DNA of 64,000 bases from Oscarella lobularis. Lineage: Eukaryota > Porifera > Homoscleromorpha > Homosclerophorida > Oscarellidae. Below the pieces are notes generated by a model, which saw only the letters and a program-made list of their open reading frames with translations, was not told the origin of the DNA and did no database searches. Every line of letters begins with the position of its first letter. The stretch's first letter is position 1. Where the stretch lies: positions 496,001 through 560,000 of the forward strand of contig NC_089189.1 in the NCBI RefSeq assembly GCF_947507565.1. Direction: 5' to 3'. The translations under genes and the position numbers were made by a program. Positions 1 through 12,430 of this stretch are shown piece after piece.

Positions 1-2591
1 TCAGTTTAGACCTTGATAGCCCAAAATCGGTCATTTTGCATATCCACTCGTCGGGACCGACTTCGTGAACTAAAACGTTTCGCGCCGCGACGTCGCGATG
101 AACAAATCTAGCAAGTCCCATTTTAAAATTAACTAATTAAACTAGCGTTTGTATATATATATATATTATTTAAATAAAAACTATGATATATAGTCTCTTA
201 CGCTTTTTCTGTTGAGAGATAGAGCAGTCCCTCTGCCGCTTGAAGGGCACAGGTCAATCGAAGCTTCAACGACGCTACGTCACCCGCAAGTCGCATTCCC
301 TGCAACACATTCTTCAAATCGCCACGATTCATGTATTCAGATATCAAAAGATAGGGCATTTTGCTACGAGTAATTACATAATATTAAATGCCTTTGGAAA
401 ATTGCTCTGCTACCTAATAGAAACACCGAGAAGTTTGACGACTCTCGGATGATTGAATTGAGCCATGACTACGCCCTCTTGAAGAAAATCGACTAATTGT
501 TTTTCATCCACATCCTTACAATCTAAATCCCCGGAGTAACTCCTAAAGGGTATTTCTAATATTATGTTTGTTTTGCCTTTCATTAGTTTCACGGCAACAA
601 GTTCAGATTCTAAATCTTTGGCTTTGCACAACCAAACCTATGATTATTAATATTACTAATTTTCTCATATTATTTCGATTTTTTGACTGACATCTCCAAA
701 TGCTCCTTCGCCTATTTTCTTTTGAAAATCTAAATTGCTCGGCCGAATTTGAAATTGCAGCAGCTTTTCCTTCATTTGAGCGTGACTAGTTGATATTTCC
801 TCATCTTCCACAAGTAAATATTAATTAAAACAATAAAAACGAAATAGGTAATGCATACTGCCAGATTTCACGGAACCATCAGATGAAACCTACAGAAAAA
901 GAAGAAACACTGTTGATGCTATCTCTAATCAATCAATCAATACTCCGCAGTCGTCATTGATTAGGCGTTGTTAGTATCGCAATTGGCACTATTAGCAGCA
1001 AATTAGCCAATTTATTTGCATATAAATAGAAAATCGAAGAAAAGAAACGGCACAACTATTCTATTACAAATATTGATATGCATTGGATTTGATAAGTCAG
1101 CGTCAGGTGCCTCACTAGTACGGTGGTGGCATTACCGAAGATCCAGATCGAGGCTTCAGGCGAGGATCGTCGTACGTCGACTGACGAGTGTCTACAAAGC
1201 CAAACGATAGGAAGCTACGCTCGCTTACGTCATAGCATCAATTTACTGTGATTAAGAAAGTAAGGTTTGCCTTGAGGATCGACTCTCTGTTCCCATCCAG
1301 CCTATAATCGCTCATATATGTATTTTATATTATTATTATTATTGAGATTTACGGGTAGGATTCTTGGATCCTCAAACTGAGTCGTTTGAGTTTCTAATAA
1401 TAATAATAATAATAAATAAAAAACAATATCAACTACGCTTCTACGTACGATGATTCACAAAATAAGGACGACCGCTCGGATCCCTTCTTTGCTCCCACCC
1501 AGGCTTCGATGACACAACATATTAATATCAATAAAATTTTTCTAATAAATTTACTGGTAGTAAATAATTGGGAGGTGGCATTGGGGGTCGTTGGAAGGCA
1601 GGGGCCGGAGAATACGGCGCGTATCCGGGAGCCATAGGTGCGTAGCCAGGGGATACGGCTTGGGGTTGAGCAACTGGGGCCAGCTATAATTTAAAATTTA
1701 ATTAAATCAAAGACGCATAGGGAGGTTATAATGACTTGGGTGCGCGGATCTTCATATTGAGTCGTTTTCGTCACTGGGATAGAGAAGCTTAGCGCGCTTG
1801 GGAATAAGGTGTATGTACGTACAGTGATTAACAAAGTAGGACTTCCCCGCTTGATCTCTACGTTCCTCCCAGCCAGCCTTCAGGAAAAATCAATATTTTT
1901 TATCATAGAATCGCGCTACGCGAGCTTTACGGGCAGCGGAGGCTTCGTTGCCATGGGCGTTGCTATGGGAGATGTCATGGGCGGAGGAGGCAGAGGAGGA
2001 GCGCTGGCCGAAGGCGGAGGAGCAGACGGCGGAGCAGACGGCGGAGCGCTACTAGATGCTGGTACTAGTGTGCGCAATCCCTGAGCAGCGCGCACGTGAC
2101 GTCTAATTTGCTACGTTTACGGTTTCCTCACGGTTTTTGTATCTTCTTCCATGAGAGTTGCATTGAGCGTTCGTTGGAGGCTCTCAATCCACGAATTTAG
2201 TTCCGTACTACGATCGATTTCTATCGAATCTAGGGCGCTCAAGTGCGCGCTGTACTCACGGCGACGGCGCGGCGATGAGGAACTTCCGCTTGGGCGTGGT
2301 CAAAGCGAATACGTGAGGATATCGAGGATAGTTCGTTACTTTGACGACCTCGCGAACGCCTTCGAGGGGTATCGTGCCCTTTAGACGCTTTCGATCGCGC
2401 TCTTCGTAGTATTCGAGTTGCGGACGTCCCGCTTCGAGACGCAACACGAGCCAACGGTTACGCCAACTCTACCGAAAGGGGGCCCCCGGTTCACTTTAGA
2501 AGCGCTATGAGCATTTGCTTACTTTTACGGTCGACTTGTCGTCGGGCGGCGACTTACAGACGTAGCCTTCTTTTACAGTAGAACTCGCCAT
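1..2591 (-). CDS. Cytoplasmic tyrosine kinase with PH, three WW domains and kinase domain (3' end outside window)
   Basis: Sixteen exons join in frame from the ATG at 2591: 2523-2591, 2260-2468, 2132-2207, 1931-2080, 1823-1877, 1736-1773, 1555-1683, 1449-1503, 1353-1393, 1247-1301, 1136-1191, 859-889, 692-804, 414-637, 202-363 and <1-107. About 523 residues are visible. A PH domain (about 8-110, ending TELNSWIESLQ) is followed by a proline-rich linker. WW1 (169-199), WW2 (243-274) and WW3 (275-305) each show GWE, YFxNH and a DPR end. A tyrosine kinase domain follows, with the glycine loop GEGAFGDVW (about 353-361), the VAVK lysine (376), HRDVAARN (491-498) and DFG (515-517). There is no SH2, SH3, signal peptide or membrane segment, so it is probably a soluble kinase brought to membranes by PH and to PPxY or proline ligands by WW. 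A linker between WW1 and WW2 contains PPNY. The kinase breaks off at the window edge in the activation loop. The family is not assignable to a named animal tyrosine kinase class. The fusion of the WW and kinase parts rests on two phase-matched introns (890-1135 and 805-858). Confidence 0.8.
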
Positions 2592-3103
2592 AGTGGAGTA
2601 GGTGTTTCCTCACCCTCACCCTGTGTCACGTGAACAAGCTGAAGAATTATTGATATCAGAAATCGAGTTTCAGCCAGAGGTCTTCAGCTTTTGATATGAC
2701 AATATTTTTTTAGAGTCGTGCCTAAATAGAGAAAAGGTCACAGGTACGGTTTGCTAGGAAAAATTTCTAATAAATGACTTAATTAGATAACGGTGCTACA
2801 TTCAACAGCCACAGGGCCCATTACTCAGCCAAATTAATATTTACATTTCAACAAGAAGATCATACGGTCAATAATTCCATACATTTAGTGACTCCCTAAT
2901 CTCATTAGGCAGCAACTAAAGAGACGCGAACCACAGTTTTCGGGAGTGTCAAGTCAAATAGAGATGCCACTGAATTTCGCATAAAAAGCGAGCGTCTACC
3001 CTATAGACGCCCGGGAGAAGCGACCCCCGACTCGGAGCCCAAACCCCGTCTCCTACACCACCGCTTTTTGCCAGCGCGACCGCCCGTCAAGGTCCACGTC
3101 GCA
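2592..3103. promoter_or_regulatory. Head-to-head intergenic region between two kinase genes
   Basis: This stretch separates the divergent start codons of the PH-WW kinase (-) and the Ig receptor kinase (+). I see no ORF of interest and no clear TATA box. The part nearest the receptor gene is GC-rich. It probably holds both promoters; this is inferred from position only. Confidence 0.4.
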
Positions 3104-5542
<2,439 letters not shown>

Positions 5543-5990
5543 ACTTTTCATTATCGTCCTTCGTAGAGAGCGCCGTCTGATGAAAGCGTAAATTAGTTTC
5601 TATTTTTACGTATAGTATGTATTTGTTCACGCACTTTTGTTTCGATCTATAAAAAGGGGGACTGTCCCACTATTGAGGCACAGCCTGGTATGACGATGAT
5701 GCAAATAAGGCTGTTTCCCCATCATGGAAACGACACGTGAACGGCGCTCGCGTCGTAGCTGGGGCTTGGCTATTATCTAGTTCTCAACATCTTTGCTCTG
5801 ATGAGAGTTTGCACTCGTTTATTGGCTAAGCACATCGCTTAGAAGACGTCATAACCGGGGGACTCCGTTAGGGTGTGGTCAACCACGGATGCAAAGTAGC
5901 ACGCAGTAAACAAACAGCAATGTCGATTTGAAAGGGTGTGGCCCACAATTTCAAAATGCGATGACATCATGCGTCCGGTAAGCCGGCTAA
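5543..5990. other. Intergenic region, no gene seen
   Basis: No supported coding sequence. A TATAAAAAG-like string lies at about 5650, shortly after the kinase stop codon, and may be chance. The stretch also holds several direct GT- and AC-rich words without a clear pattern. Confidence 0.4.
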
Positions 5991-6000
5991 CATAAAAAGG
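5991..6000 (+). promoter_or_regulatory. Putative TATA-type core promoter of first secreted Cys-rich gene
   Basis: CATAAAAAGG lies 56-65 bp before the ATG at 6056. The spacing is close to that of the better TATA boxes before the two paralogues (7636 and 9233), which supports a core promoter, though the sequence around it is not obviously conserved. Confidence 0.4.
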
Positions 6001-6055
6001 TGGTCACGAAGCAACAGCGAAACAGTTTCGTTTCAAAAGAAACATATTTACCGCT

Positions 6056-6890
6056 ATGCAACTTGAAGTGCCTGTGGTCATGACTCTGCTTTATCTAGCT
6101 CCACTACTCGTCACCGCAACAAAGTCCTCTTGCATTGAAAAAGAGGTACGGTAGAGTATACTAGACCGGGAGAAATCACGCGAGCAGGATCAGAGGGTGG
6201 AGTGGGAGGCATTTCCCTATACCCAGGTCTCGTATAAACTGACCCCGTTTTTTATGACAGAACCGCAATCTCGTGCTAATTGAAACGGACAATTCCAACG
6301 GAATGCCCTATGCGTTGCACGCTCGCGGCTCCCACGCTGTCACGTGGAGAAAGATCAAGGCGATAAATGAGCTCGGAGTATTCGCGTTGAATCGCGCCTT
6401 CCGAGTTTCCGACGGCGACGACAACTTGATGCCTCATCACAATTTTACGAGCAGATCCAGCAAGCACCTCGGCATCACAGCAAACGGAACTCTAACGCTT
6501 GAGGTTGGCTATATCGAGTACATAGGGCGAATATCTAATAAAGCCCCAATACTTAATTAGGCGAAAAGTACGACAACTTTTATTGTTCCAAGAACGCCGT
6601 GGACGAAATGCGAACCGTATCCGTTTCGGCTCTGTGCCGTGAAGAAGACGTCGACTGGTGACGTCAAATTTCTCGTGCGAGCCGGTTTCCCGTCAATGCG
6701 ATTGCAGGAAGTCGAGAGCAAGTGCTGTACTAATCCCCTGGCCAGTGGCCCGGGAGTCGACTGCTGTCGCGTCCTTGACGCGATGTCAAAGTCGAATGCC
6801 AAGTTTCGTATGCGATTTCTCGGCGAAGCGTGCAAAGCGAGTAAGACGAAGATCAATCGCAGCGTCTGCAAGAAATTCGTAGAATGCTGA
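6056..6890 (+). CDS. Small secreted Cys-rich protein, copy 1 (possible beta-trefoil)
   Basis: Three exons: 6056-6145, 6261 to about 6502, and about 6551-6890, all joined in phase 0. An N-terminal signal peptide (MQLEVPVVMTLLYLAPLLVT) is followed by LVLIETDNSNG, then HLGITANGTLTLE at the second splice site. A cysteine-rich C-terminal half contains SKCCTNP, VDCCRVLDAMSKSNAKF and a final VEC. It is closely related to the next gene (about 7725-8510): shared words include LGIT-NG, TGDVKF-LVRA, CCT-P and CCRV--AMSKSNAKF. The HLGITxNGxL element recalls the repeated strand motif of FGF/IL-1-type beta-trefoils, but I see only one good repeat, so that fold is a suggestion. It is likely a secreted signalling or defence protein of unknown role. 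Confidence 0.7.
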
Positions 6891-7635
6891 TTGCGCAAAG
6901 AGATATGTGAAAAGTCGTCGAATCCGAAATTCATTGTATAGCAGATATACTCCTCCGCGGTGTATTCATGCTCGAATACGTATACGTTCTTGTTGCTGCT
7001 GTGTCGCATGCCTGCTTTTGTTTTTTTTCCTCTGTTCTAATTAGTGCACTAAGCACCAATCTCGTCAGAATATCATTAAAATCTCATTACTGGTCTATCT
7101 CGAAGCAACGGCCCGAATTCCTTACCGAGAACACTTGAGAGGGCCTCCCAAAAGATGCTCGTAGAAAGTGCCATTCCCCGACAAGGTCGCATGTAGCATC
7201 CTTTTATTTCTTGGTAACCAGGCGTGGGTGCGTGAGACTCGGGGTAGGTCAGAGGAGCAACATCAGCTTGAGCCGTGAGAAAGATGCAAAACGTAGACTA
7301 GCGGTTTGTGCGTAAAGGAAATGAGCAGCGCGAGGCAAGAAGCAAACATATGTGAGCCTTGTGAGGGACGCACGAGAGACGAAACGACTTCGAGAAACGT
7401 TGCGACATTTTTTTGGGAATGAAAATTTGTAGCTACTTTTGAACGACGCGCATGCAGAGATGGGTGGCAATTTCCTGTTTACGTGCCATGTGCATGACAC
7501 CCTTCCTTTGGAACAGCATAGTGAAAGTAGGCGAGACTATTCCGGGCCCTTTGCTACTGAGTAATCTCTTCTCAGAACATTCAGCAATTAACCGTTTCCC
7601 TGAGAGACGTTTCCCCTGCCTCTCTGTTCAGATAG
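6891..7635. other. Intergenic region containing part of the tandem duplication
   Basis: No gene supported. Parts of this spacer recur after the second gene: the downstream CACCAATC...TCATTA...TCATTAC stretch (about 7054-7092) matches about 8630-8663, and a 14-bp word GGTCAGAGGAGCAA occurs at 7247-7260 and again at 8782-8795. The duplication therefore included flanking DNA as well as the gene. Confidence 0.5.
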
Positions 7636-7678
7636 TATATAAAGAGATGAAGAGAGACGAGAAACTATACAACTCATC
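7636..7678 (+). promoter_or_regulatory. Conserved TATA core promoter of second secreted gene
   Basis: TATATAAAG is followed by AGATGAAGAG, a GACGAGAA word, CTA-ACAAC and CATCC. The same ordered string lies at 9233-9273 before the third paralogue. The TATA box is 89 bp upstream of the ATG at 7725. Conservation between paralogues whose coding parts have diverged suggests functional constraint on the core promoter and initiation region. Confidence 0.6.
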
Positions 7679-7724
7679 CATTAACTTAAAGCAACTGAAG
7701 AGCCGCAGCTGAAAAAGCTCCAAC

Positions 7725-8510
7725 ATGTTTACCACTGTTCAAGTCTTCATAATTTTGCTCAACTCTGCACTAGTCGTGACTGCAACTAATCCAGAGTCCT
7801 CGTGCACTGGCGAAGACTCAAAGGTGCTACTTCCTATACCGTTACTGTATACGGAACTAATGTTTGTTATTTATTCCAGAGTGACAATCTTGTGCTAATC
7901 AAGGCAGACAATTCCAAGGGGTTGCCCTATGCACTTCACAGTCGCAGACTCCATTCTGTCGTTTGGAAAGAGATCAACAAGTCATCGAACGAACTTCTCG
8001 AGTTGTTTGCCGTGAATCGCACGGGACCTCGCCACACTTTTAGGAGAAGATCAAAGTACCTCGGCATTACAGAAAACGGAGATCTAATGTTTGAGGTACG
8101 GTACTGTATCAGTACGCATGCACTCCTAGTTACGACTTTCTGAAGTGAGATCTTAGGCAAATAGATCGACAACTTTTATCTCTTCAAAAACGCCGTGGAC
8201 GGAAAGAAACTGGTTTCCGTTTAGGTTTTGTGCCGAAAAGAAAACTCCTACTGGTGACGTCAAATTTTTTCTCGTGCGAGCCAATTCCCAATCACTGAAA
8301 TTGAAAGAAAGCGAGAGCCAGTGCTGCACTGATCCTGTGGCCGCTGTTAGCGAAGGAAACGCCTCACACTGTTGTCGCGTTTTTAGGGCGATGTCAAAAT
8401 CGAACGCCAAGTTTGCTGTGCGCTTTGTCCCTGATGTACCAGAGTGCAAAGTGATTCAGAAGATGGTCAATGGCACATGCAAGAATTCTGTAAATCCCGA
8501 GTGCGCTTGA
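7725..8510 (+). CDS. Small secreted Cys-rich protein, copy 2
   Basis: Three exons joined in phase 0: 7725-7823, about 7881-8094 and about 8157-8510. The signal peptide is MFTTVQVFIILLNSALVVTA. The body carries LVLIKADNSKGLPYALHSR and YLGITENGDLMFE up to the second intron, then TTFISSKTPW, TGDVKFFLVRA, SQCCTDP, SHCCRVFRAMSKSNAKF and a C-terminus with three more cysteines. It aligns end to end with the protein of 6056-6890, so this is a tandem duplicate. The paired CC motifs and high cysteine content fit an extracellular disulphide-bonded protein. Function is unknown. Confidence 0.7.
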
Positions 8511-9232
8511 AGACTTGCTGACTGTACAGCAGAACCTCTAGTATATGGAAGTAGTAGTAGTGAGTGTTGCTGCACGAGGCCGCGTGCTTTGTAAATAATT
8601 GTTCTTGCTGCTGTATAAGATGCGGAAGCACCAATCAGAATGTCATTAGCATTTCATTACCGGTTCAGCGACTATAGGAGATTGCGAATGGAGGTCAATA
8701 GAGCTTCTAAAGAGCTCACTCATATCAAACTTCTCCCTTCACCTGCTAATTGTTCGTAGCAAAGGGCTAAGGTTCGCGGCAGGTCAGAGGAGCAAAACTT
8801 TTACCGGATGGATGCGCGACCTTTTAAAGGGAGGAAAGAAAACGATCGTATGACGAGTGCAACGAGATAGCGGCAGGGCAACTATGAAGTCGAAATTCTT
8901 GTGGCCACTTTGTGGTATCTTACTAGATTACGTCGTGCGTCAATAGCATAGGGGGAAAAACCGACAGCGAACTGTGGGGGAAGGAGGCGTGCAGACTTCA
9001 CGCTGGAGGAAAGAACGGTGCTGAGCCATCACTGCGCTCACGTGCAATGCGACACCGGAGAACTCGCTTCCATGTGCAACACTATACAGTAGTACCCGGC
9101 TATTAATAGGTCTTCAAGGCGGGTGCAAACGATTCCCCGGCCTTAGTTTACACTATTGATCAGCAAAGGGACCATTCCCCCGCGGACGATTGCCATTTCC
9201 CCCACCCCACTAATATTTCACAGCCTAGACCC
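8511..9232. other. Intergenic region between secreted genes 2 and 3
   Basis: No gene supported. It repeats parts of the 6891-7635 spacer (see there) and is purine-rich towards the third gene. A CCATTCCCC word near 9173 also occurs near 7172, at a similar place relative to the preceding gene. Confidence 0.4.
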
Positions 9233-9273
9233 TATAAAAAGAGATGAAGAGGACGAGAATCTACAACACATCC
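9233..9273 (+). promoter_or_regulatory. Conserved TATA core promoter of third secreted gene
   Basis: TATAAAAAG followed by AGATGAAGAG, GACGAGAA, CTACAAC and CATCC, matching 7636-7678 almost word for word. It lies 72 bp before the ATG at 9305. Confidence 0.6.
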
Positions 9274-9304
9274 ACTTGGAACACAGAGAGAATAAACAGC
9301 ACCA

Positions 9305-10125
9305 ATGGAAACCTGCCTCAGTAACCTCATCATCTTCGCTCTCGCCTTGACGTCGACGCACGTCGAAGCGCTACCCCTACCCCTACCGACCGTCGAACCG
9401 ACATGCAGCAACAATATAGTCGACTGGAATCATCACATTCCGCCTTACGTTCTGGAATCGCGATCAAAGCACGGCCAATCGCGTCTGCTCTTCGCCCAGC
9501 CTCGCTCGAAGTCGACTGTTGACCCGATGGAGCTGCAGCAGTCGCCGACGCGACTCAATTGGCTCAAAATAACAGCGGACACATCGGCGCTAATTCGTTA
9601 CACGTACGAAGCGAAAACGAACGAAATGACCTTCTACTTCGTCGCCACCGCCGACGAGCAGCCGCGGCAATTCATTGGACTAAGCGACGACGGAAAACTA
9701 CGAAGCGAGGTACCCCCCCTCTTCTCTTTCTCTTCCCCTTTGCCAATTCGCAAATGATTTCCCCCCAGACGACTTCGTCGACGAATTTCACCTTGCGACC
9801 TTTCGGACTCGAGTCCAATTGCGATCCCAACGTCGCCAACTATCATCCTATCTGCGCGAAAAAGATCGCGGATGAGGAGGAGGGGGGAGATCTGCGCGTG
9901 TTTCTCCTGCGCGCCGGATCGCCGTCGCGACGTCTGCGAGGTAGCGAGGTCGACTGCTGTCTTCGTCGGGACGTCGACGGATTGCCCGAGTGTCGGCTAT
10001 TGGCCGCCGAGGTGGCGTCGGAGCGCGAGCTTCAGTTCAAGTTAACCAACGTCTGCATGGAGAAAGGACAGGAGCTGCTGTCGAATCCCTTGCGACGTTG
10101 CTGTCCACTTCATCAATCAGTCTAA
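9305..10125 (+). CDS. Secreted Cys-rich protein, divergent third copy
   Basis: Two exons, 9305-9709 and 9769-10125, give 253 residues with a phase-0 intron. The signal peptide is METCLSNLIIFALALTSTHV. The intron lies directly after FIGLSDDGKLRSE, which corresponds to LGITxNGxLxxE at the second intron of the two preceding genes, so the intron position is conserved. After the intron come SNCDPNV, DLRVFLLRAG, SEVDCCLRRD and late cysteines, in the same order as the paralogues. Sequence identity is low elsewhere. The N-terminal half is longer than in the other two and is not interrupted by the first intron. Role unknown; secretion is inferred from the signal peptide. Confidence 0.7.
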
Positions 10126-10363
10126 GATATATATAGTGAGACTGATGTTGCTGCAGCTGAAGAGACCGTCAGTGTAAAATTTCAGAGTCTAAGAGACGAC
10201 ACAGTTAGTATAGTGTAAAGTTTGTAAGTGATGGTCCATGCATGCATGCACAAATAAATTGGTTTTGTTTTGTTTTACGTCCTACTTCTGTTGAGAGAAG
10301 CCCCGGGTCTCTTTGAAACAGTCTCTTAGACAAACCAAAAGGCTACAGCTACTGCCAATGCCG
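10126..10363. other. 3' flank of third secreted gene
   Basis: AATAAA at about 10251 within AAATAAATTGG is a likely polyadenylation signal, preceded by a short CATG-repeat run and followed by a T-rich tract. No gene is seen. Confidence 0.5.
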
Positions 10364-10369
10364 TTCTTC

Positions 10370-10893
10370 TATGGCGCTACAACAGTGTCAAAAATCAATG
10401 GACTAATGATTAGTGATTAATGATTAGTGATTAGTGATTAGTGAACAGTGATTAATGATTAGTGAACAGTGATTAGTGAACAGTGAACAGTGATTCGTGA
10501 TTAGTGAACAGTGATTAGTGAACAGTGAACAGTGAACAGTGAAACAGTGAACAGTGAACAGGGAACAGTGAACAGTGATTAATGATTAGTGATTAGTGAT
10601 TAATGATTAGTGATTGGTGATTAGTGATTAGTGATTAGTGATTAGTGATTAGTGATTAGTGAACAGTGATCAGTGATTAGTGATGAATGATTAGTGATTA
10701 GTGATTAGTGATGAATGATTAGTGATTAGTGATTAGTGATTAGTGAACAGTGAACAATGATTAGTGAACAGTGAACAGTGATTAGTGATTAGTGAACAGT
10801 GAACAATGATTAGTGATTAGTGAACAGTGATCAGTGATTAGTGATGAATGATTAGTGATTAGTGATTAGTGATTAGTGATTAGTGAACAGTGA
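10370..10893 (+). repeat. Left terminal inverted repeat, heptamer array
   Basis: A unique outer 38 bp (TATGGCGC...GGACTAATG) is followed by tandem GTGATTA and GTGAACA heptamers. The order of variants, including a rare GTGATTC, mirrors that of the right arm. Confidence 0.8.
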
Positions 10894-10938
10894 TTACTAA
10901 ATACCAAATAATGTCAAAGATGTATGTAATTCGTCAAA

Positions 10939-11397
10939 TCAGTGAGTTCCTGCCACTTCCAATGCCCGCAAGTACACGCTGACTCCGTAGTTGCCGTCAT
11001 CCGATACCGGGTCTATAGCCTCTGCCATTCTTTTTAGTGCTTCTTCATCGTTGAAATCGACAATTTGAGGAACAACTACCTCCGTTTCTTCCCACTGGCC
11101 GTCAGGAACTTCTATGTGGGGTTCGACACCAAATTCTTCCAGGTCAGCTTCCGACATTTCCTCTCCTAATGTCCCCTCACAAAATCGCTGCATTCCAGTT
11201 ATCCATAACTGGTTTGGTGTCACATTTTTTTCCGACGACAGTGGATGACAGTTCCACATTCTTCTAAACTCTTCCAAGTCGCGGTTAATACGAGGCACAA
11301 AAACAAAGTGTAAGCAGACGACGTGGCGTTCGTTGTTCACGTCCAGAACTTCAATGTCTTCAAGGTGGTGAAAAATCTGGTAATACATAGAAGTTAC
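10939..11397 (-). pseudogene. Transposase C-terminal fragment (rve integrase type)
   Basis: A single open exon read from about 11397 (after a TACGTAG acceptor) to a TGA near 10939, about 150 codons. It contains LEDIEVLDVNNERHVVCLHF, VFVPRINRDLEEF and WNCHPLSSEK...TPNQLW, words typical of the end of integrase-core proteins found in many invertebrate and fish repeats. The DDE catalytic region is absent; upstream only a short stretch remains before the right repeat begins. It is therefore a remnant, or a terminal exon captured inside the element. Confidence 0.65.
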
Positions 11398-11477
11398 CTA
11401 CGTATTCAGAAATAGATTGTTTTTCTGCTGTTTAGTGTTTATATACTGTACCTGATAAAAGATGTCTCTCCAGAGCA

Positions 11478-12016
11478 ATCACTAATCACTAATCACTAAT
11501 CATTCATCACTAATCACTGATCACTGTTCACTAATCACTAATCATTGTTCACTGTTCACTAATCACTAATCATTGTTCACTGTTCACTAATCACTAATCA
11601 CTAATCACTAATCATTCATCACTAATCACTAATCACTAATCATTCATCACTAATCACTGATCACTGTTCACTAATCACTAATCACTAATCACTAATCACT
11701 GATCACTAATCATTAATCACTAATCATTAATCACTGTTCACTAATCACTAATCACTAATCACTAATCACCAATCACTAATCATTCATCACTAATCACTAA
11801 TCATTAATCACTGTTCAATGTTCCCTGTTCACTGTTCACTGTTTCACTGTTCACTGTTCACTGTTCACTAATCACTGTTCACTAATCACGAATCACTGTT
11901 CACTGTTCACTAATCATTGTTCACTAATCATTAATCACTGTTCACTAATCACTAATCACTAATCATTAATCACTAATCATTAGTCCATTGATTTTTGACA
12001 CTGTTGTAGCGCCATA
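11478..12016 (-). repeat. Right terminal inverted repeat, heptamer array
   Basis: Reverse-complement copy of the left arm, made of TAATCAC and TGTTCAC heptamers and ending in the unique 38-bp tip. Differences from the left arm are few (for example GTGAACAATGA for GTGAACAGTGA). Confidence 0.8.
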
Positions 12017-12022
12017 TTCTTC

Positions 12023-12430
12023 GTGCATCGGTTTGACGAGCAAAACCCCAAGTGGGGCCCCGGTTTCCTTCTGACCTTACATACTGCAGCTACAAGCGTT
12101 CTAGTTCTCGCCACTACCGTCGGGGCACCAGGGGAGACTGCCAAAAGCTCTAGAATTGCTTACATTCCACGAGTCTTTAAGAAGGGCGGGCGACGAAGCG
12201 TGCGCAGTCGTAAAACTATAGCAAAATCCATGATATAAAACTCTAGAAATCTCTACTGAAACTTTTATAAAAATCCTACACTACAATGTCGTTTCCTCGG
12301 CAACTACATTTTCTATAATAGGCAAACCAATATATCTGTGATTTACTACCGTTGAAGCTGCCCTGTCTCTACTGTTGCTTGACTCAGAAGCGCTACGGCT
12401 TGACAGCTAAACAGTCTTCAGTAAATAATT
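12023..12430. other. Intergenic region, no gene seen
   Basis: This is the old flank of the insertion and the 3' flank of the minus-strand receptor kinase. I see no conserved coding sequence. Confidence 0.4.

Larger units (their letters stand above)
10370..12016. mobile_element. DNA transposon derivative with heptamer-built inverted repeats, IS3EU-like
   Basis: The element starts TATGGCGCTACAACAGTGTC and ends with its exact reverse complement. It is flanked by TTCTTC at 10364-10369 and 12017-12022, a 6-bp target-site duplication. Each arm continues for roughly 0.5 kb as an array of 7-bp units (GTGATTA, GTGAACA and variants), and the two arms mirror each other closely, variant by variant. Between them is a transposase fragment. 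Six-bp duplications and an rve-type integrase remnant fit the IS3EU class of eukaryotic transposons as I recall it; the class is inferred, the boundaries are seen. The near-identity of the arms points to a recent insertion. It is probably non-autonomous because the catalytic part of the transposase is missing. Confidence 0.75.

Noticed and set aside
7249-7500. Minus-strand frame between the secreted genes
   Set aside because: Lies in the duplicated spacer, no conserved counterpart in the 8511-9232 copy.
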